Of a DNA stretch of 64,000 bases, positions 9,425 through 18,958 are shown in pieces. The stretch is from positions 1 to 64,000 of the forward strand of contig NZ_QXJC01000011.1 in the NCBI RefSeq assembly GCF_003570885.1. Reading direction: 5' to 3'. A program made the translations under genes and the position numbers. The notes under the pieces are model-generated. The model was given only the letters and a program-made list of their open reading frames with translations, was not told where the DNA came from and ran no database searches. Position 1 is the stretch's first letter, and each line of letters opens with the position of its first letter. The DNA is from Simplicispira hankyongi. GTDB lineage: Bacteria > Pseudomonadota > Gammaproteobacteria > Burkholderiales > Burkholderiaceae_C.

Positions 9425-10351
9425 TTAGATCTCCGCGTCGTCTTCCAGCTTGCTGGGGACATTGCTCGGCGTCTCGCTCGCAGAAGCAGCTTCCGACAGC
9501 TCCTGCGCCGCCTGGCGCACGGCGGCTTTGTCACCGGCACCGGCGAACTTGCTGTATTTGCCCAGAATCTGCACCAACTGGCCGTAGATGCGGGGCGTGC
9601 CGGCCAGGCATTCGCGTTGCTCCAGAAAATCGGATTCACCGGTGAAGTTGCCGATCAGGCCGCCGGCCTCGGTCACCAGCAGTGAGCCGGCTGCCACGTC
9701 CCAGATGGACAGGCCGGTCTCAAAAAAACCTTCGGTGTAGCCGGCTGCCACGTAGGCCAGATCCAGCGCGGCAGCGCCGGGCCGGCGCAGGCCGGCGGTG
9801 CGCTGCATGACGTCGCCCATCATGTTCAGGTAGCTCTTGAAGTTGTCGCCCGGGCGGAATGGGAAACCCGTGGACAGCAGCGACTCCTTGAGCTGCGTGC
9901 GCTTGGAGACGCGGATGCGCCGCTCGTTCAGGAAGGCGCCGCGCCCCTTGGTGGCCGTGAACAGGTCGTTGCGGCTGGGGTCGTAAATGACGGCCTGCTC
10001 GACCTTGCCGCGCACCGCCAGCGCAATGCTGACGCAATACACCGGGAAGCCGTGAATGAAGTTGGTGGTACCGTCCAGCGGGTCAATGATCCAGACGTAT
10101 TCCGAATCTTTCGCCCCATGCTCGCTGCCCGACTCTTCCGCAACGATCCCGTGGCCCGGATAGGCTGTCAGCAGCGTTTCGATGATGGCGCGCTCGCTGG
10201 CGTGGTCGACTTCGGTAACGAAGTCGTTGATCTGCTTTTGCGAGATGCGCACCGATTCCACGTCAAGCGCCGCGCGGTTGATGATGGCGCCGGCGGCGCG
10301 GGCGGCCTTGATGGCCACGTTGAGCATGGGGTGCAGGTTGGGGGACGACAT
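9425..10351 (-). CDS. suhB: Inositol-1-monophosphatase family protein SuhB
   Basis: 308 residues of the Mg2+-dependent inositol monophosphatase family. The metal-binding motifs are in order: EESGS near residue 70, [12 protein letters not shown] near 90-100, and [15 protein letters not shown] near 216. SuhB proteins dephosphorylate inositol-1-phosphate and in E. coli also serve in ribosomal RNA transcription complexes. ATG 10351 is chosen ([11 protein letters not shown]); ATG 10327 would give the shorter [10 protein letters not shown] start common in the family. The open frame continues upstream across the divergent trmJ gene, which is an artefact. It converges with the HD-GYP gene nine bases away. 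Confidence 0.93.
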   Translation of the reverse strand: MSSPNLHPMLNVAIKAARAAGAIINRAALDVESVRISQKQINDFVTEVDHASERAIIETLLTAYPGHGIVAEESGSEHGAKDSEYVWIIDPLDGTTNFIHGFPVYCVSIALAVRGKVEQAVIYDPSRNDLFTATKGRGAFLNERRIRVSKRTQLKESLLSTGFPFRPGDNFKSYLNMMGDVMQRTAGLRRPGAAALDLAYVAAGYTEGFFETGLSIWDVAAGSLLVTEAGGLIGNFTGESDFLEQRECLAGTPRIYGQLVQILGKYSKFAGAGDKAAVRQAAQELSEAASASETPSNVPSKLEDDAEI

Positions 10352-10495
10352 GGAATTTTTAAGCGGGAGGGCGGCGTGCCAGAGCGGCGCGGCGCACAAG
10401 GTGCAAGAACGGAAAATCGCTGACCGGCGATGCGGGCAGCGACAATAAGCCTCCGATTTTACGCGTCTGGCTCTTGAGTTGCCCGCGACCGTCCT

Positions 10496-11317
10496 ATGAA
10501 AACCCGCTTCATCCTGATCAACACCAGCCACGCCGGCAATGTGGGCGCCACCGCGCGCGCCATGAAAACCATGGGCTTTGGCGACCTGGTGCTGGTCGCC
10601 CCCCGCTGGCCCAACGTGCTGCGGCGCGAGGAAACCATCCAGCGCGCCAGCGGTGCTCTCGACGTGCTGGAGAACGCGCGCATCGTCGCCACGCTCGACG
10701 AAGCGCTGGATGGCGTGAACCACCTCTGTGCCACCGCCATGACGCCGCGCGACTTTGGCCCGCCCACGCGTGCGCCGCGTGCGCATTTTGAATTGCTATT
10801 GAAAGGAGAGCAGCTTGCGCAGTTGGGACAAGCGCTGGAGGCTGAAAACACTTCAAACCTGGTGTTGGAGCCGCCTGCTTCTGCTGCGGGTGCGCAAAGC
10901 ACAGAGGCAGGCATCGCCTTCCTGTTTGGCTCGGAGCGTTTTGGCATGAGCAACGAAGACGTGTACCGCTGCCACGTCGCGCTCTCGATCCCCACCAACC
11001 CCAAGTTCAGCTCGCTCAACCTCGGTGCTGCGGTGCAGCTCATCGCCTACGAATGGCGCCAGGCATTGGGCGGTTTTCCCGTGTACAGCAGCGCGCCTGC
11101 GTCGCAGCAGGCCGATGCCCAGCAGGTGGCCGGCATGCTGGCGCACTGGGAGGAGGCGCTGGCCGCCATTGGTTTCCTGGACCCGGCAGCACCCAAAAAA
11201 CTGATGCCGCGCCTGAACCAGATGTTCAACCGCGCGCAGCCGACACAGGAGGAAATCCACATCCTGCGCGGTGTCGCCAAGGCCATGCTGCAGACCGCAG
11301 CCCAGGCAAAGCACTAA
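10496..11317 (+). CDS. trmJ: tRNA (Cm32/Um32) 2'-O-methyltransferase TrmJ
   Basis: A 273-residue SPOUT-fold RNA methyltransferase that methylates the ribose at position 32 of tRNA using SAM. The N-terminus [20 protein letters not shown] and the SAM-binding knot [15 protein letters not shown] with [17 protein letters not shown] are diagnostic. It is longer than the ~246-residue E. coli enzyme. The excess includes residues ~100-121 ([20 protein letters not shown]), which are encoded by an in-frame copy of the dispersed palindromic repeat just before the catalytic knot. It is divergent from suhB; cysE follows 34 bases downstream. Confidence 0.93.
   Translation: MKTRFILINTSHAGNVGATARAMKTMGFGDLVLVAPRWPNVLRREETIQRASGALDVLENARIVATLDEALDGVNHLCATAMTPRDFGPPTRAPRAHFELLLKGEQLAQLGQALEAENTSNLVLEPPASAAGAQSTEAGIAFLFGSERFGMSNEDVYRCHVALSIPTNPKFSSLNLGAAVQLIAYEWRQALGGFPVYSSAPASQQADAQQVAGMLAHWEEALAAIGFLDPAAPKKLMPRLNQMFNRAQPTQEEIHILRGVAKAMLQTAAQAKH
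10795..10858 (+). repeat. Palindromic element copy I, in frame inside trmJ
   Basis: GCTAT, then AGCAGCTTGCGC, AAGCGCTGGAGGC and CTTCAAA follow the order and spacing of the intergenic copies. It is read in frame with no stop. Similarity is partial because the palindromes have drifted, so this copy is supported by the arrangement of blocks and not by high identity. Confidence 0.6.
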
Positions 11318-11351
11318 ACTGGCTGCCTGCCTGCTTCATTCTCTCGTTCCC

Positions 11352-12128
11352 ATGTTCTCCCGCCTGCGCTCCGATATCCAATGCATCCTGGAGCGCGACC
11401 CGGCCGCGCGCAGTTCGTTCGAGGTGCTGACCTGCTACCCCGGCCTGCACGCCCTGTGGCTGCACCGGCGCGCCCACTGGTGCTGGACGCATGGCCTCAA
11501 ATGGCTGGGGCGCTTTATTTCGCACTTTGCACGCGGGTTCACCGGCATTGAAATCCACCCCGGCGCCAAGATCGGCGAGCGCGTGTTCTTCGACCACGCC
11601 ATGGGCGTGGTGGTCGGCGAAACCGCCGAGATCGGCGACGGTTGCACCATCTACCAAGGCGTGACGCTAGGCGGCACTTCGCTCTACAAGGGGGTCAAGC
11701 GCCACCCGACGCTGGGCAAGGATGTGGTTGTCAGCGCCGGCGCCAAGGTGCTGGGCGGCTTCGAGATTGGCGATGGCGCAAAAATAGGCAGCAACGCCGT
11801 GGTGATCAAGCCCGTGCCCGCAGGCGCCACGGCGGTGGGCATTCCGGCGCGCATCATCCCCTCGAAGGAAGGCCAGAGCGCCGACGTGACCGAGCCACAG
11901 GCCCCCAAGTTCACGGCCTACGGCATCACGCAGGAGGACGACCCCCTCTCGCAGGCCATGCGTGGCCTGGTGGAGAGCGCCGGCTCGCAAGAGCACCAGA
12001 TCGCGCTGCTCTGGCAAGCCATTGAAAAGCTCTCGGCCGGCCAGCATACCCAGGGCTGCGTACCGGGCGACGCGGCGCTGAAAGAGCAGTTCGAGGCGGG
12101 CAAGCTCAACGACCTGATCGGTAAATAG
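11352..12128 (+). CDS. cysE: Serine O-acetyltransferase
   Basis: 258 residues with ATG 11352 ([10 protein letters not shown]). It acetylates L-serine with acetyl-CoA, the committed step of cysteine synthesis. The left-handed beta-helix of hexapeptide repeats is visible from [18 protein letters not shown] through [14 protein letters not shown] to the loop region [20 protein letters not shown]. The protein is the short CysE type with a small N-terminal helical domain. A C-terminal extension of ~60 residues follows the helix (from ~[12 protein letters not shown]), rich in charged residues and of unknown role. It may be cotranscribed with trmJ. Confidence 0.92.
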   Translation: MFSRLRSDIQCILERDPAARSSFEVLTCYPGLHALWLHRRAHWCWTHGLKWLGRFISHFARGFTGIEIHPGAKIGERVFFDHAMGVVVGETAEIGDGCTIYQGVTLGGTSLYKGVKRHPTLGKDVVVSAGAKVLGGFEIGDGAKIGSNAVVIKPVPAGATAVGIPARIIPSKEGQSADVTEPQAPKFTAYGITQEDDPLSQAMRGLVESAGSQEHQIALLWQAIEKLSAGQHTQGCVPGDAALKEQFEAGKLNDLIGK

Positions 12129-12142
12129 CAGCGCGCTTGTGT

Positions 12143-12207
12143 GCTCTTTTATTGAGAGCTGAAAGCGCTTAGTGTGTAAGCGCTATAGCCAGTTTTCATG
12201 ATATTTT
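12143..12207 (+). repeat. Palindromic element copy E
   Basis: Reads GCTC..GAGAGCT, then AAGCGCTTAGTGTGTAAGCGCTAT, AGCC and TTTTCATGA. It fills the 100-base gap between the convergent cysE and mog genes. The central stem (AGCGCTTA/TAAGCGCT) followed by TTTT could terminate cysE transcription. Confidence 0.75.
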
Positions 12208-12228
12208 TCGACAGTGTGGCGCGTGCGC

Positions 12229-12837
12229 TCAGGTTCGCACGGGCCGCTGCGCCGTCTTGGGCCTGAACGCCTTGCACACCGCCTCGCGGGTCTCCAGGTA
12301 CGGCCCGCCGATCAGGTCGATGCAATAGGGCACGGCGGCAAAAATCCCTGCCGCCAGCAGGCTGCCGTCTGCAGCGCGGGCGCCTTCCAGCGTTTCGGCA
12401 ATCGCCTTGGGCTGGCCGGGCAGGTTGATGATCAGGCTCTGGTTGCGAATCACCGCCACCTGGCGCGACAGGACGGCTGTGGGTACGAAGCGCAGGCTGA
12501 TACTGCGCATCTGTTCGCCAAAACCCGGCATTTCCTTGTGCGCTATGGCCAGTGTGGCCTCGGGCGTCACATCGCGCGGGGCGGGGCCGGTGCCGCCCGT
12601 GGTCAGCACCAGGCTGCAGCCGGCGTCCACCAGGGCCACCAAAGTGTCGCTGATGGTCTGCTGTTCGTCGGCAATCAGGCGCGGCAGAAACTCGATGGGG
12701 TTGTGCAGCGCGCGCGCCAGCCAGTCCTGCAGCGCGGGCAGGCCCTTGTCTTCGTAAACGCCGGTGCTGGCGCGGTCGCTGATGGAAACGATGCCGATTT
12801 TCACCGGCTCGGGTGGGGGCAGGCTGGGGTCAGTCAT
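12229..12837 (-). CDS. mog: Molybdopterin adenylyltransferase (Mog/MogA)
   Basis: 202 residues. Mog adenylates molybdopterin before molybdate insertion in molybdenum cofactor synthesis. The MoCF-binding fold is marked by IGIVSISDRAS at the N-terminus, TTGGTGPAPRDVTPEA near the middle, and NLPGQPKAI. ATG 12837 is chosen; it overlaps the end of the upstream yjgA gene by eight bases, so the two are probably translated together. The frame is open further upstream only as a shadow of yjgA. Confidence 0.92.
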   Translation of the reverse strand: MTDPSLPPPEPVKIGIVSISDRASTGVYEDKGLPALQDWLARALHNPIEFLPRLIADEQQTISDTLVALVDAGCSLVLTTGGTGPAPRDVTPEATLAIAHKEMPGFGEQMRSISLRFVPTAVLSRQVAVIRNQSLIINLPGQPKAIAETLEGARAADGSLLAAGIFAAVPYCIDLIGGPYLETREAVCKAFRPKTAQRPVRT

Positions 12838-13504
12838 TGGGCTCGTCTTCGTCAGGGGGCTCTGTTGCGTCGTCGGCTTCGCTTGCGCCGCCAAGGGCGG
12901 TACGCACCAGCGCAAACAGTTCGCGGTAGGCGCGGCCCTTGCGCGGGGCCAGGCCCGTGGATTCGGCAATCTTGGCGTCGTGGGCGCTCTGCGCGTCCTT
13001 GCGCGCCTGGCGGATCAGCGCGCGCAGTTGCTGGATATCGGTGTCGGGGTGGTGGGCAATCCATTCGGCCTGCGCTGCATCTTCGCTGATCAGCCGGTCG
13101 CGCCACTGCTCCGCCTGGTGCAGCGCCATCTTCTCTTGTGCCGAGCCGCTGTGCTGCACATCCAGCGCGGCGCGGGCGGCTTCCACCGTGGCCTCGTCGA
13201 GCTTGCGCATGAGCTTGCCGACAAACTGCATCTGCCGGCGTTTGCCCTCGAAATTGGTGATACGGCGGGCTTCGGCGAGCGCATCCACCAACTTATCGGG
13301 CAGTTTCAGGCCGGCCAGCAAATCGGCCCGCAGCGTGAGCAGATCTTTGCCCAGGTCCTGGAGCGCATCGCTCTCGCGCTTGAGGTCGGTACGGCTCGAA
13401 TCGGCCGTGCCTTTGAGCTCGGCTTTGAGTTCGAGATCCAATTCGCTGCCTTCGGCAACGAACTGACCGCGCACGTAGTAGCCTTTTTTGGGTTTGCGTG
13501 ACAT
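12830..13504 (-). CDS. darP: Ribosome biogenesis factor YjgA/DarP (DUF615)
   Basis: 224 residues, highly charged, starting at MSRKPKKGYYVRG (ATG 13504). The family is a 50S-assembly factor in E. coli (YjgA, renamed DarP). Recognition rests on ESDALQDLGKDLLTL, the FEGKRRQMQFVGKLMR segment, and a C-terminal part rich in Glu/Asp. It forms a two-gene unit with mog and is divergent from pmbA 79 bases away, an arrangement common in Burkholderiales. Confidence 0.9.
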   Translation of the reverse strand: MSRKPKKGYYVRGQFVAEGSELDLELKAELKGTADSSRTDLKRESDALQDLGKDLLTLRADLLAGLKLPDKLVDALAEARRITNFEGKRRQMQFVGKLMRKLDEATVEAARAALDVQHSGSAQEKMALHQAEQWRDRLISEDAAQAEWIAHHPDTDIQQLRALIRQARKDAQSAHDAKIAESTGLAPRKGRAYRELFALVRTALGGASEADDATEPPDEDEPND

Positions 13505-13583
13505 GTGAAATGGGGGTTGGGGCAGCACGGGCTGCCCGGGGCGCTCTCCTGATGGAGAAGCCGCAAGTATCATAGCCCTCGCC

Positions 13584-14972
13584 ATGAACCCAACCGACTC
13601 CCGCGCCGACACCGGCTTCAGCTATTCCCGCCCGTTTTTTGAAGAACTGGTGGACCAGGCGTTGCAACACGCCAAAAAACTCGGCGCGAGCGATGCCGCC
13701 GCCGAAGCCTCCGAGGGCAGCGGCCTGTCGGTAGGCGTTCGCAAGGGCGAGCTCGAGACTGTGGAGCGCAACCGCGACAAGTCACTCGGCGTTACGGTCT
13801 ATGTCGGCCAGCGCCGCGGTAACGCCAGCACCTCGGATTTTTCGCGTGCCGCCATCGAGCAGACCGTGCAGGCGGCCTATGATATTGCCCGCTTTACCGC
13901 TGCCGACCCCATGGCGGGTCTGCCCGATGAAGGCGATATTGCCCTGCCCGAGACGCACCGCACCGATCTGGAGCTGTTCCACCCCTGGGCCCTGACCAGC
14001 GAAGAGGCAGCGCGCATCGCGCTCGAATGCGAGGCCGCAGCCTTTGCCACCAGCCGGCGCATCACCAACAGCGAGGGCGCTGGCGTGTCGGCCCAGCAAA
14101 GCCATTTTTTCACCGCCCACACGCGTGGTTTTCGCGGCGGCTACGCCACCTCGCGCCACAGCCTCTCTTGTGCCCCCATCGCCAAAAGCCCCGGCAAGCG
14201 CGGCGACATGCAGCGCGACGCCTGGTACAGCTCCATGCGCGACGCGCAGGAGCTGGCCGCACCGGCTGACGTGGGCCGTTACGCCGCCGAGCGTGCGCTC
14301 GCGCGCCTGGGCAGCCGCAAGCTCCCCACGACACAATGCCCGGTGCTGTTCGAGTCACCTTTGGCGGCGGGCCTGCTCGGCGCCTTTGTACAGGCGGTGA
14401 GCGGTGGCGCGTTGTACCGAAAAAGCAGTTTTTTGCTCGACTCGCTGGGCAAGCAGGTTTTCCCCAAGCACATTGATATTCTGGAAGACCCGTTCATCGC
14501 GCGCGGCAAAGGCAGTTCGCCTTTTGACGAAGAGGGCGTGCGCGTGGCGCCGCGCAAGGTGGTGGACGCCGGCTGCGTGCAGGGTTACTTCCTGAGCAGC
14601 TATTCGGCCCGCAAATTGGGAATGAAAACCACGGGCAATGCCGGCGGTTCGCACAATCTCATCCTGAGTTCGCGCCGCACGAAAAAAGGCGACGACCTGG
14701 ACGCGATGCTGAAAAAACTGGGCACGGGCCTGTTCGTCATCGAGCTGATGGGCCAGGGCGTGAACTACGTCACCGGCGACTATTCGCGCGGCGCCAGCGG
14801 CTTTTGGGTGGAGAACGGAGAAATCGCCTACCCAGTGCACGAAATCACCATCGCCGGCAACATGGCCGCCATGCTCAAGGGCATCGAGGCGGTGGGCGCG
14901 GACGCGTACAACTACGGTGCGAAAACAATTGGGTCGGTGCTGGTGAACCGGATGAAGGTGGCGGGGAGCTGA
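13584..14972 (+). CDS. pmbA: Metalloprotease PmbA/TldE
   Basis: 462 residues of the TldD/PmbA family. In E. coli the TldD-TldE pair degrades unfolded peptides, matures microcin B17 and degrades the CcdA antitoxin; TldE itself lacks the zinc motif and acts as partner. Family features include GLSVGVRKGELETVERNRDK, the central RRITNSEGAGVSAQQS, and the C-terminal GNAGGSHNLIL and YSRGASGFWVENGEI. No HExxxH is present, as expected for TldE. tldD is not in the window. Confidence 0.93.
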   Translation: MNPTDSRADTGFSYSRPFFEELVDQALQHAKKLGASDAAAEASEGSGLSVGVRKGELETVERNRDKSLGVTVYVGQRRGNASTSDFSRAAIEQTVQAAYDIARFTAADPMAGLPDEGDIALPETHRTDLELFHPWALTSEEAARIALECEAAAFATSRRITNSEGAGVSAQQSHFFTAHTRGFRGGYATSRHSLSCAPIAKSPGKRGDMQRDAWYSSMRDAQELAAPADVGRYAAERALARLGSRKLPTTQCPVLFESPLAAGLLGAFVQAVSGGALYRKSSFLLDSLGKQVFPKHIDILEDPFIARGKGSSPFDEEGVRVAPRKVVDAGCVQGYFLSSYSARKLGMKTTGNAGGSHNLILSSRRTKKGDDLDAMLKKLGTGLFVIELMGQGVNYVTGDYSRGASGFWVENGEIAYPVHEITIAGNMAAMLKGIEAVGADAYNYGAKTIGSVLVNRMKVAGS

Positions 14973-15011
14973 GAGGGGTCTTAAGGCGCCAAGGATGGGC
15001 CAATTCGTCCA

Positions 15012-15056
15012 AGGCGCTTATAGGCGGCGGTGGTGTAAGCGCTCTTATTAAGCGCG
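15012..15056 (+). repeat. Possible degenerate palindromic element copy K
   Basis: AAGGCGCTTATAGG...GTGTAAGCGCTCTTATTAAGCGC, between pmbA and the convergent tRNA-Thr, contains the GCGCTTA/TAAGCGC core but lacks clear flanking blocks. It may be a decayed copy. Confidence 0.3.
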
Positions 15057-15080
15057 GTCCAATCATCCACAGGCAGGATC

Positions 15081-15116
15081 AAAAGAAAAGCCCCTGACTC
15101 TTGCGAATCAGGGGCC
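15081..15116 (-). terminator. Rho-independent terminator of tRNA-Thr
   Basis: GCCCCTGA and TCAGGGGC form an eight-pair stem with a ten-base loop. On the minus strand it is followed by TTTTCTTTT, directly downstream of the tRNA. Confidence 0.85.
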
Positions 15117-15122
15117 TTCATT

Positions 15123-15198
15123 TGGTGCCGGAGAGATGAATCGAACACCCGACCTTCTCATTACGAATGAGCTGCTCTACCGACTGAGCTACACCGGC
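15123..15198 (-). tRNA. tRNA-Thr (CGT)
   Basis: A complete cloverleaf on the minus strand beginning GCCGGTGTAGCTCAG and ending CTCCGGCACCA with CCA encoded. The anticodon loop TTCGTAA gives anticodon CGT, reading ACG. The body closely follows E. coli tRNA-Thr(CGT). The gene starts 11 bases after the fbp stop on the same strand, so read-through from fbp is possible. Confidence 0.95.
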
Positions 15199-15209
15199 TT
15201 AGCTCAAAA

Positions 15210-16223
15210 TTATAGCCCGGAATGGTAGCTGGTCACGCGTTCAACCTCGTTTTTTGAGCCCAGAATGACGCTGACGCGTTCATGCAGCTTGGTCGGCTGG
15301 ATGTCCAGGATGCGCTCCTTGCCATTCGTGGCGGCGCCGCCGGCCTGCTCGATGAGCCAGGCCATGGGGTTGGCCTCGTACATCAGGCGCAGCTTGCCGG
15401 GCTTGTTGGGTTCGCGTTGATCCCAGGGGTACATGAAGACGCCGCCGCGGGTGAGGATGCGGTGCACGTCGGCCACCATGCTGGCGATCCAGCGCATGTT
15501 GAAGTCTTTGCCGCGCGGGCCTTCCTTGCCGGCCAGGCACTCGTCGATGTAGCGGCGCACGGGCGGGGCCCAGTGGCGCATGTTGCTCATGTTGATGGCG
15601 AATTCCTGCGTGTCGGCGGGAATGCGCACGTTCTCCTGGGTGAGGACGAACGAACCCTGCTCGCGGTCCAGCGTGAACATGACGACGCCGTCGCCCACGG
15701 TCAGTACCAGGGTGGTCTGCGGGCCGTAGACGCAGTAGCCGGCGGCGACCTGGCGGTTGCCGGGCTGCAGAAAATCGCCTTCGTCCACGCCGCGGTCACC
15801 TTCGGGCATGTGCAGCACGCTGAAGATGGTGCCGATGCTGACGTTCACGTCGATGTTGCTGGAGCCATCGAGTGGGTCGAACAGCAGCAGGTATTCGCCC
15901 TTGGGGTAGCGGTTGGGCACTACGTAGATGGCGTCCATTTCTTCGGACGCCATGCCCGCCAGGTGGCCGCCCCATTCGTTGGCTTCGATCAGCACCTCGT
16001 TGGCGATGATGTCGAGCTTCTTCTGGATTTCGCCCTGCACGTTTTCGCTGTCGGCACTGCCCAGAACGCCGCCGAGCGCGCCCTTGTTCACCGCGTGGCT
16101 GATGCTCTTGCAGGCGCGTGCGACCACTTCAAGCAGCAGGCGCAACTGGCCGGGGATGAGGCCGTCGATGCGCTGCTGCTCAACGAGGTAGCGGGTGAGG
16201 GAGATTTTCTTGGGGGGTGTCAT
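15210..16223 (-). CDS. fbp: Fructose-1,6-bisphosphatase class I
   Basis: 337 residues. It hydrolyses fructose-1,6-bisphosphate to fructose-6-phosphate in gluconeogenesis. The catalytic and metal motif [19 protein letters not shown] is present, together with the C-terminal signature [21 protein letters not shown]. The start ATG overlaps the stop of pepN by four bases (ATGA), so the two are translationally coupled in the prfB-pepN-fbp operon. Confidence 0.96.
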   Translation of the reverse strand: MTPPKKISLTRYLVEQQRIDGLIPGQLRLLLEVVARACKSISHAVNKGALGGVLGSADSENVQGEIQKKLDIIANEVLIEANEWGGHLAGMASEEMDAIYVVPNRYPKGEYLLLFDPLDGSSNIDVNVSIGTIFSVLHMPEGDRGVDEGDFLQPGNRQVAAGYCVYGPQTTLVLTVGDGVVMFTLDREQGSFVLTQENVRIPADTQEFAINMSNMRHWAPPVRRYIDECLAGKEGPRGKDFNMRWIASMVADVHRILTRGGVFMYPWDQREPNKPGKLRLMYEANPMAWLIEQAGGAATNGKERILDIQPTKLHERVSVILGSKNEVERVTSYHSGL

Positions 16224-18949
16224 GGGGTCTCCAGGGCGCGGGTGACCACCTCGCGCACGTCCTTGCTGAGTTTGGCATGTCCGGCCACTTGGGCAATGGC
16301 GGTATGCGCCACGCTGCGCCAGGGTTCGGCCAGCTTGCTCCAGCGGTCCAAGGCGCGCGCCAGGCGGGCGGCGACTTGCGGGTTGATGGCGTCAAGCGCG
16401 AGCACGCGGTCGGCCCAGAAGCGGTAGCCGGCGCCGTCTGCGCGGTGAAAGGCGCCAGGGTTGGCGCTGCAGTAGCTGAAGATGAGGCTGCGCGCGCGGT
16501 TCGGATTGCCGATCTGGAAGTCCGGGTGCTTCATCAGCGCCTGCACGGCGGGCAGTACGTGGCCGCCGCGATCGGGCGTGCCGGCCTGCAGGGCAAACCA
16601 TTTGTCGATGACCAGGGCGTCGTCCTTGAACAAGGCATGGAAGCGCGCCAGTGCGGCCGCGGCGTGCGGGTGGCCGCTGGTGACCAGGGCTGCAAGTGCA
16701 GCAAAGCGGTCGGTCATGTTGCCGGCATCCTTGAAGCGCTGCAGCGTTTTGCCGGGCCAGACGGCGTCACCCGTGTGCTGCGCGGCGAGGCACAGCATGG
16801 ACAGCGCCTGGCCGGCGAGGGCGCGGCGGCCGGCCGACGCCGCGTCTGGCTGGTAGGCGCCGGTGTCGTGGCTGGCTTCGTAGGCGGCTTCCCAGTCGCT
16901 GCGCAGGGCGGTGGCCAGTTGCAGGCGCATGGCTTCGCGCACCGCATGCACGCGCTGCGGGTCCACCACGTCGAGCTGCTCGGCCAGGTAGCTTTCGGAG
17001 GGCAGGCTCAGCACCAGCTCCTTGTAGGCGGCGTCGAGTTGCGGGTCGCGCAGTGTGCGGCGCAGGGCGGCGAGCAGGTCCGCGTCCATGATTTCAGCAT
17101 CCAATGTGCCTCCAGCGCTTGATGCATCTGCGCTACCAGCTATTGCATTGATAGCGCAGCGCAGCATCAGGCGCTGGCCTGCTTCCCAGCGGTTGAAGGC
17201 GTCGGTGTCGTGCGCCAGCAGCGTCAATAGCTCGGCATCGGTGTAGGCGTAGTCCAGCCGCACCGGTGCGCTGAACGAGCGCAGCAGCGAAGGCACGGGC
17301 GCGCTCGCCACGCCGATGAAGCGCAGCGTCAGGCTGGCCGCGTCGAGCACCACGGTGCGCGTGCTGGCGCCGGGGGCGGTTTCGCCTTCCATCTGCAGGG
17401 GCAGGGCGCTGCCGTCCTGTGCCAGCAGGCCCAGTTCGACGGGAATGACGAAAGGCAGCTTGCTCGGCTGGTTCGGTGTGGCTGGGCAGCTTTGGCTGAG
17501 CGTGAGGGTGTAGGTTTGCGCGGTGGCGTCGTATTCGCCTTGCGCCTTGACGCAGGGCGTGCCGGCCTGGCTGTACCAGCGTTTGAAGGCATCGAGCCGC
17601 GTGGCCAGTTCGCTGCCGGGGTTGGCGTCGGCAATCGCGGCTGCGAAGTCGTCGCAGGTGACGGCCTGGCCGTCGTGGCGCTCGAAGTACAGCTTCATGC
17701 CGCGCGCAAAGCCCTCGCGGCCCACCAGGGTGTGCATCATGCGCACCACTTCAGCACCTTTTTCGTAAATGGTGACGGTGTAGAAGTTGTTGATTTCCAC
17801 GTAGCTTTCGGGCCGTACCGGGTGCGCCATGGGGCCAGCGTCTTCGGGGAACTGCACGGTGCGCAGCACGCGCACATCCTCGATGCGCTTGACGGCGCGG
17901 GCCGAGGCGCTGCCCGCCATGTCCATGGAAAATTCCTGGTCGCGGAACACCGTCAGGCCTTCTTTCAGGCTGAGCTGGAACCAGTCGCGGCAGGTGACGC
18001 GGTTGCCGGTCCAGTTGTGGAAGTACTCGTGGCCGACCACGCTCTCGATGTTGGAAAAATCAACATCGGTGGCCGTGGCCTGGCTGGCCAGCACGTACTT
18101 GGTGTTGAAGACGTTCAGGCCCTTGTTCTCCATGGCGCCCATGTTGAAGTCGCTGGTGGCGACGATCATGAAGCGCTCCAAATCAAGGCTGAGGCCAAAG
18201 CGCGTTTCATCCCACGCGACGCTGGCCATCAGGGAATTCATCGCGTGCTCGGTCTTGCCCAGGTCGCCGGGGCGCACGTACACCTCCAGCAGATGCTCCT
18301 TGCCCGTGCGGGACGTGATGCGCTGCTGGCGCGCGACCAGTTTGCCGGCCACCAGGGCGAACAGGTAGCAGGGCTTTTTGTGCGGGTCCACCCATTTGGC
18401 GAAGTGCCGGCCGCCATCCAAGTCGCCTTGTTCCACCAGGTTGCCGTTGGAGAGCAGCACCGGGTAGGCGGCCTTGTCGGCGCGCAGCAGCACCTGGTAG
18501 CTGGCCATGACGTCTGGGCGGTCGAGGAAGTAGGTGATGCGGCGAAAGCCCTCGGCCTCGCACTGCGTGAAGAACGTGCCCTGGCTCACGTAGAGCCCCA
18601 TCAGGGCGGTGTTCTTCTCGGGCGCGCAGGTGGTGAAGATCTCCAGGTCAAAACCGGCCTCGTCCTGGGGCAGGTTTTCAAGCACCAATTGGCCTGCGTC
18701 CATGCGAAAAGACGTGCCGGCGCCGTTGACCATCACGCGCGCAAGGTTCAGCTCGTCGCCGTCGAGGCGCAGCGGCTGCGCTGGCACGTCCGGGTTGCGG
18801 CGCACGCGCATGCGGTTCAGGACGCGTGTCTTGGCCGGGTCGAGGTCGAAGGTGAGGTCTACGGTGTCGATCCACCAGGCCGGGGCCTGGTAGTCGCCGC
18901 GGTGGCGGGCGGTGGCGGGTGCCTGGCCGTCTTCGCGCAATGAAAACAT
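16220..18949 (-). CDS. pepN: Aminopeptidase N
   Basis: 909 residues of the M1 zinc metallopeptidase family, removing N-terminal residues from peptides in the cytosol. The exopeptidase motif GAMENKG and the zinc site [11 protein letters not shown] with downstream [12 protein letters not shown] are intact, followed by the Ig-like and helical C-terminal domains. It is longer than E. coli PepN (870). The extra length includes residues ~599-620 ([19 protein letters not shown]), encoded by an in-frame copy of the dispersed palindromic repeat. It starts nine bases after prfB and overlaps fbp by four. Confidence 0.96.
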   Translation of the reverse strand: MFSLREDGQAPATARHRGDYQAPAWWIDTVDLTFDLDPAKTRVLNRMRVRRNPDVPAQPLRLDGDELNLARVMVNGAGTSFRMDAGQLVLENLPQDEAGFDLEIFTTCAPEKNTALMGLYVSQGTFFTQCEAEGFRRITYFLDRPDVMASYQVLLRADKAAYPVLLSNGNLVEQGDLDGGRHFAKWVDPHKKPCYLFALVAGKLVARQQRITSRTGKEHLLEVYVRPGDLGKTEHAMNSLMASVAWDETRFGLSLDLERFMIVATSDFNMGAMENKGLNVFNTKYVLASQATATDVDFSNIESVVGHEYFHNWTGNRVTCRDWFQLSLKEGLTVFRDQEFSMDMAGSASARAVKRIEDVRVLRTVQFPEDAGPMAHPVRPESYVEINNFYTVTIYEKGAEVVRMMHTLVGREGFARGMKLYFERHDGQAVTCDDFAAAIADANPGSELATRLDAFKRWYSQAGTPCVKAQGEYDATAQTYTLTLSQSCPATPNQPSKLPFVIPVELGLLAQDGSALPLQMEGETAPGASTRTVVLDAASLTLRFIGVASAPVPSLLRSFSAPVRLDYAYTDAELLTLLAHDTDAFNRWEAGQRLMLRCAINAIAGSADASSAGGTLDAEIMDADLLAALRRTLRDPQLDAAYKELVLSLPSESYLAEQLDVVDPQRVHAVREAMRLQLATALRSDWEAAYEASHDTGAYQPDAASAGRRALAGQALSMLCLAAQHTGDAVWPGKTLQRFKDAGNMTDRFAALAALVTSGHPHAAAALARFHALFKDDALVIDKWFALQAGTPDRGGHVLPAVQALMKHPDFQIGNPNRARSLIFSYCSANPGAFHRADGAGYRFWADRVLALDAINPQVAARLARALDRWSKLAEPWRSVAHTAIAQVAGHAKLSKDVREVVTRALETP
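17091..17155 (-). repeat. Palindromic element copy J, in frame inside pepN
   Basis: On the minus strand the blocks GCTATCAATGCAATAGCTGG, GCGC, AAGCGCTGGAGGC and GAAAT match the intergenic copies in order and spacing. It is read in frame as part of the protein with no stop codon. The left GCTAT/ATAGC arm is well kept. Confidence 0.7.
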
Positions 18950-18958
18950 GCAGATTCC

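Noticed and set aside
13504-13612. N-terminal extension of yjgA/darP
   Set aside because: Overlaps the start region of divergent pmbA; MSRKPKKGYY is the conserved family start.
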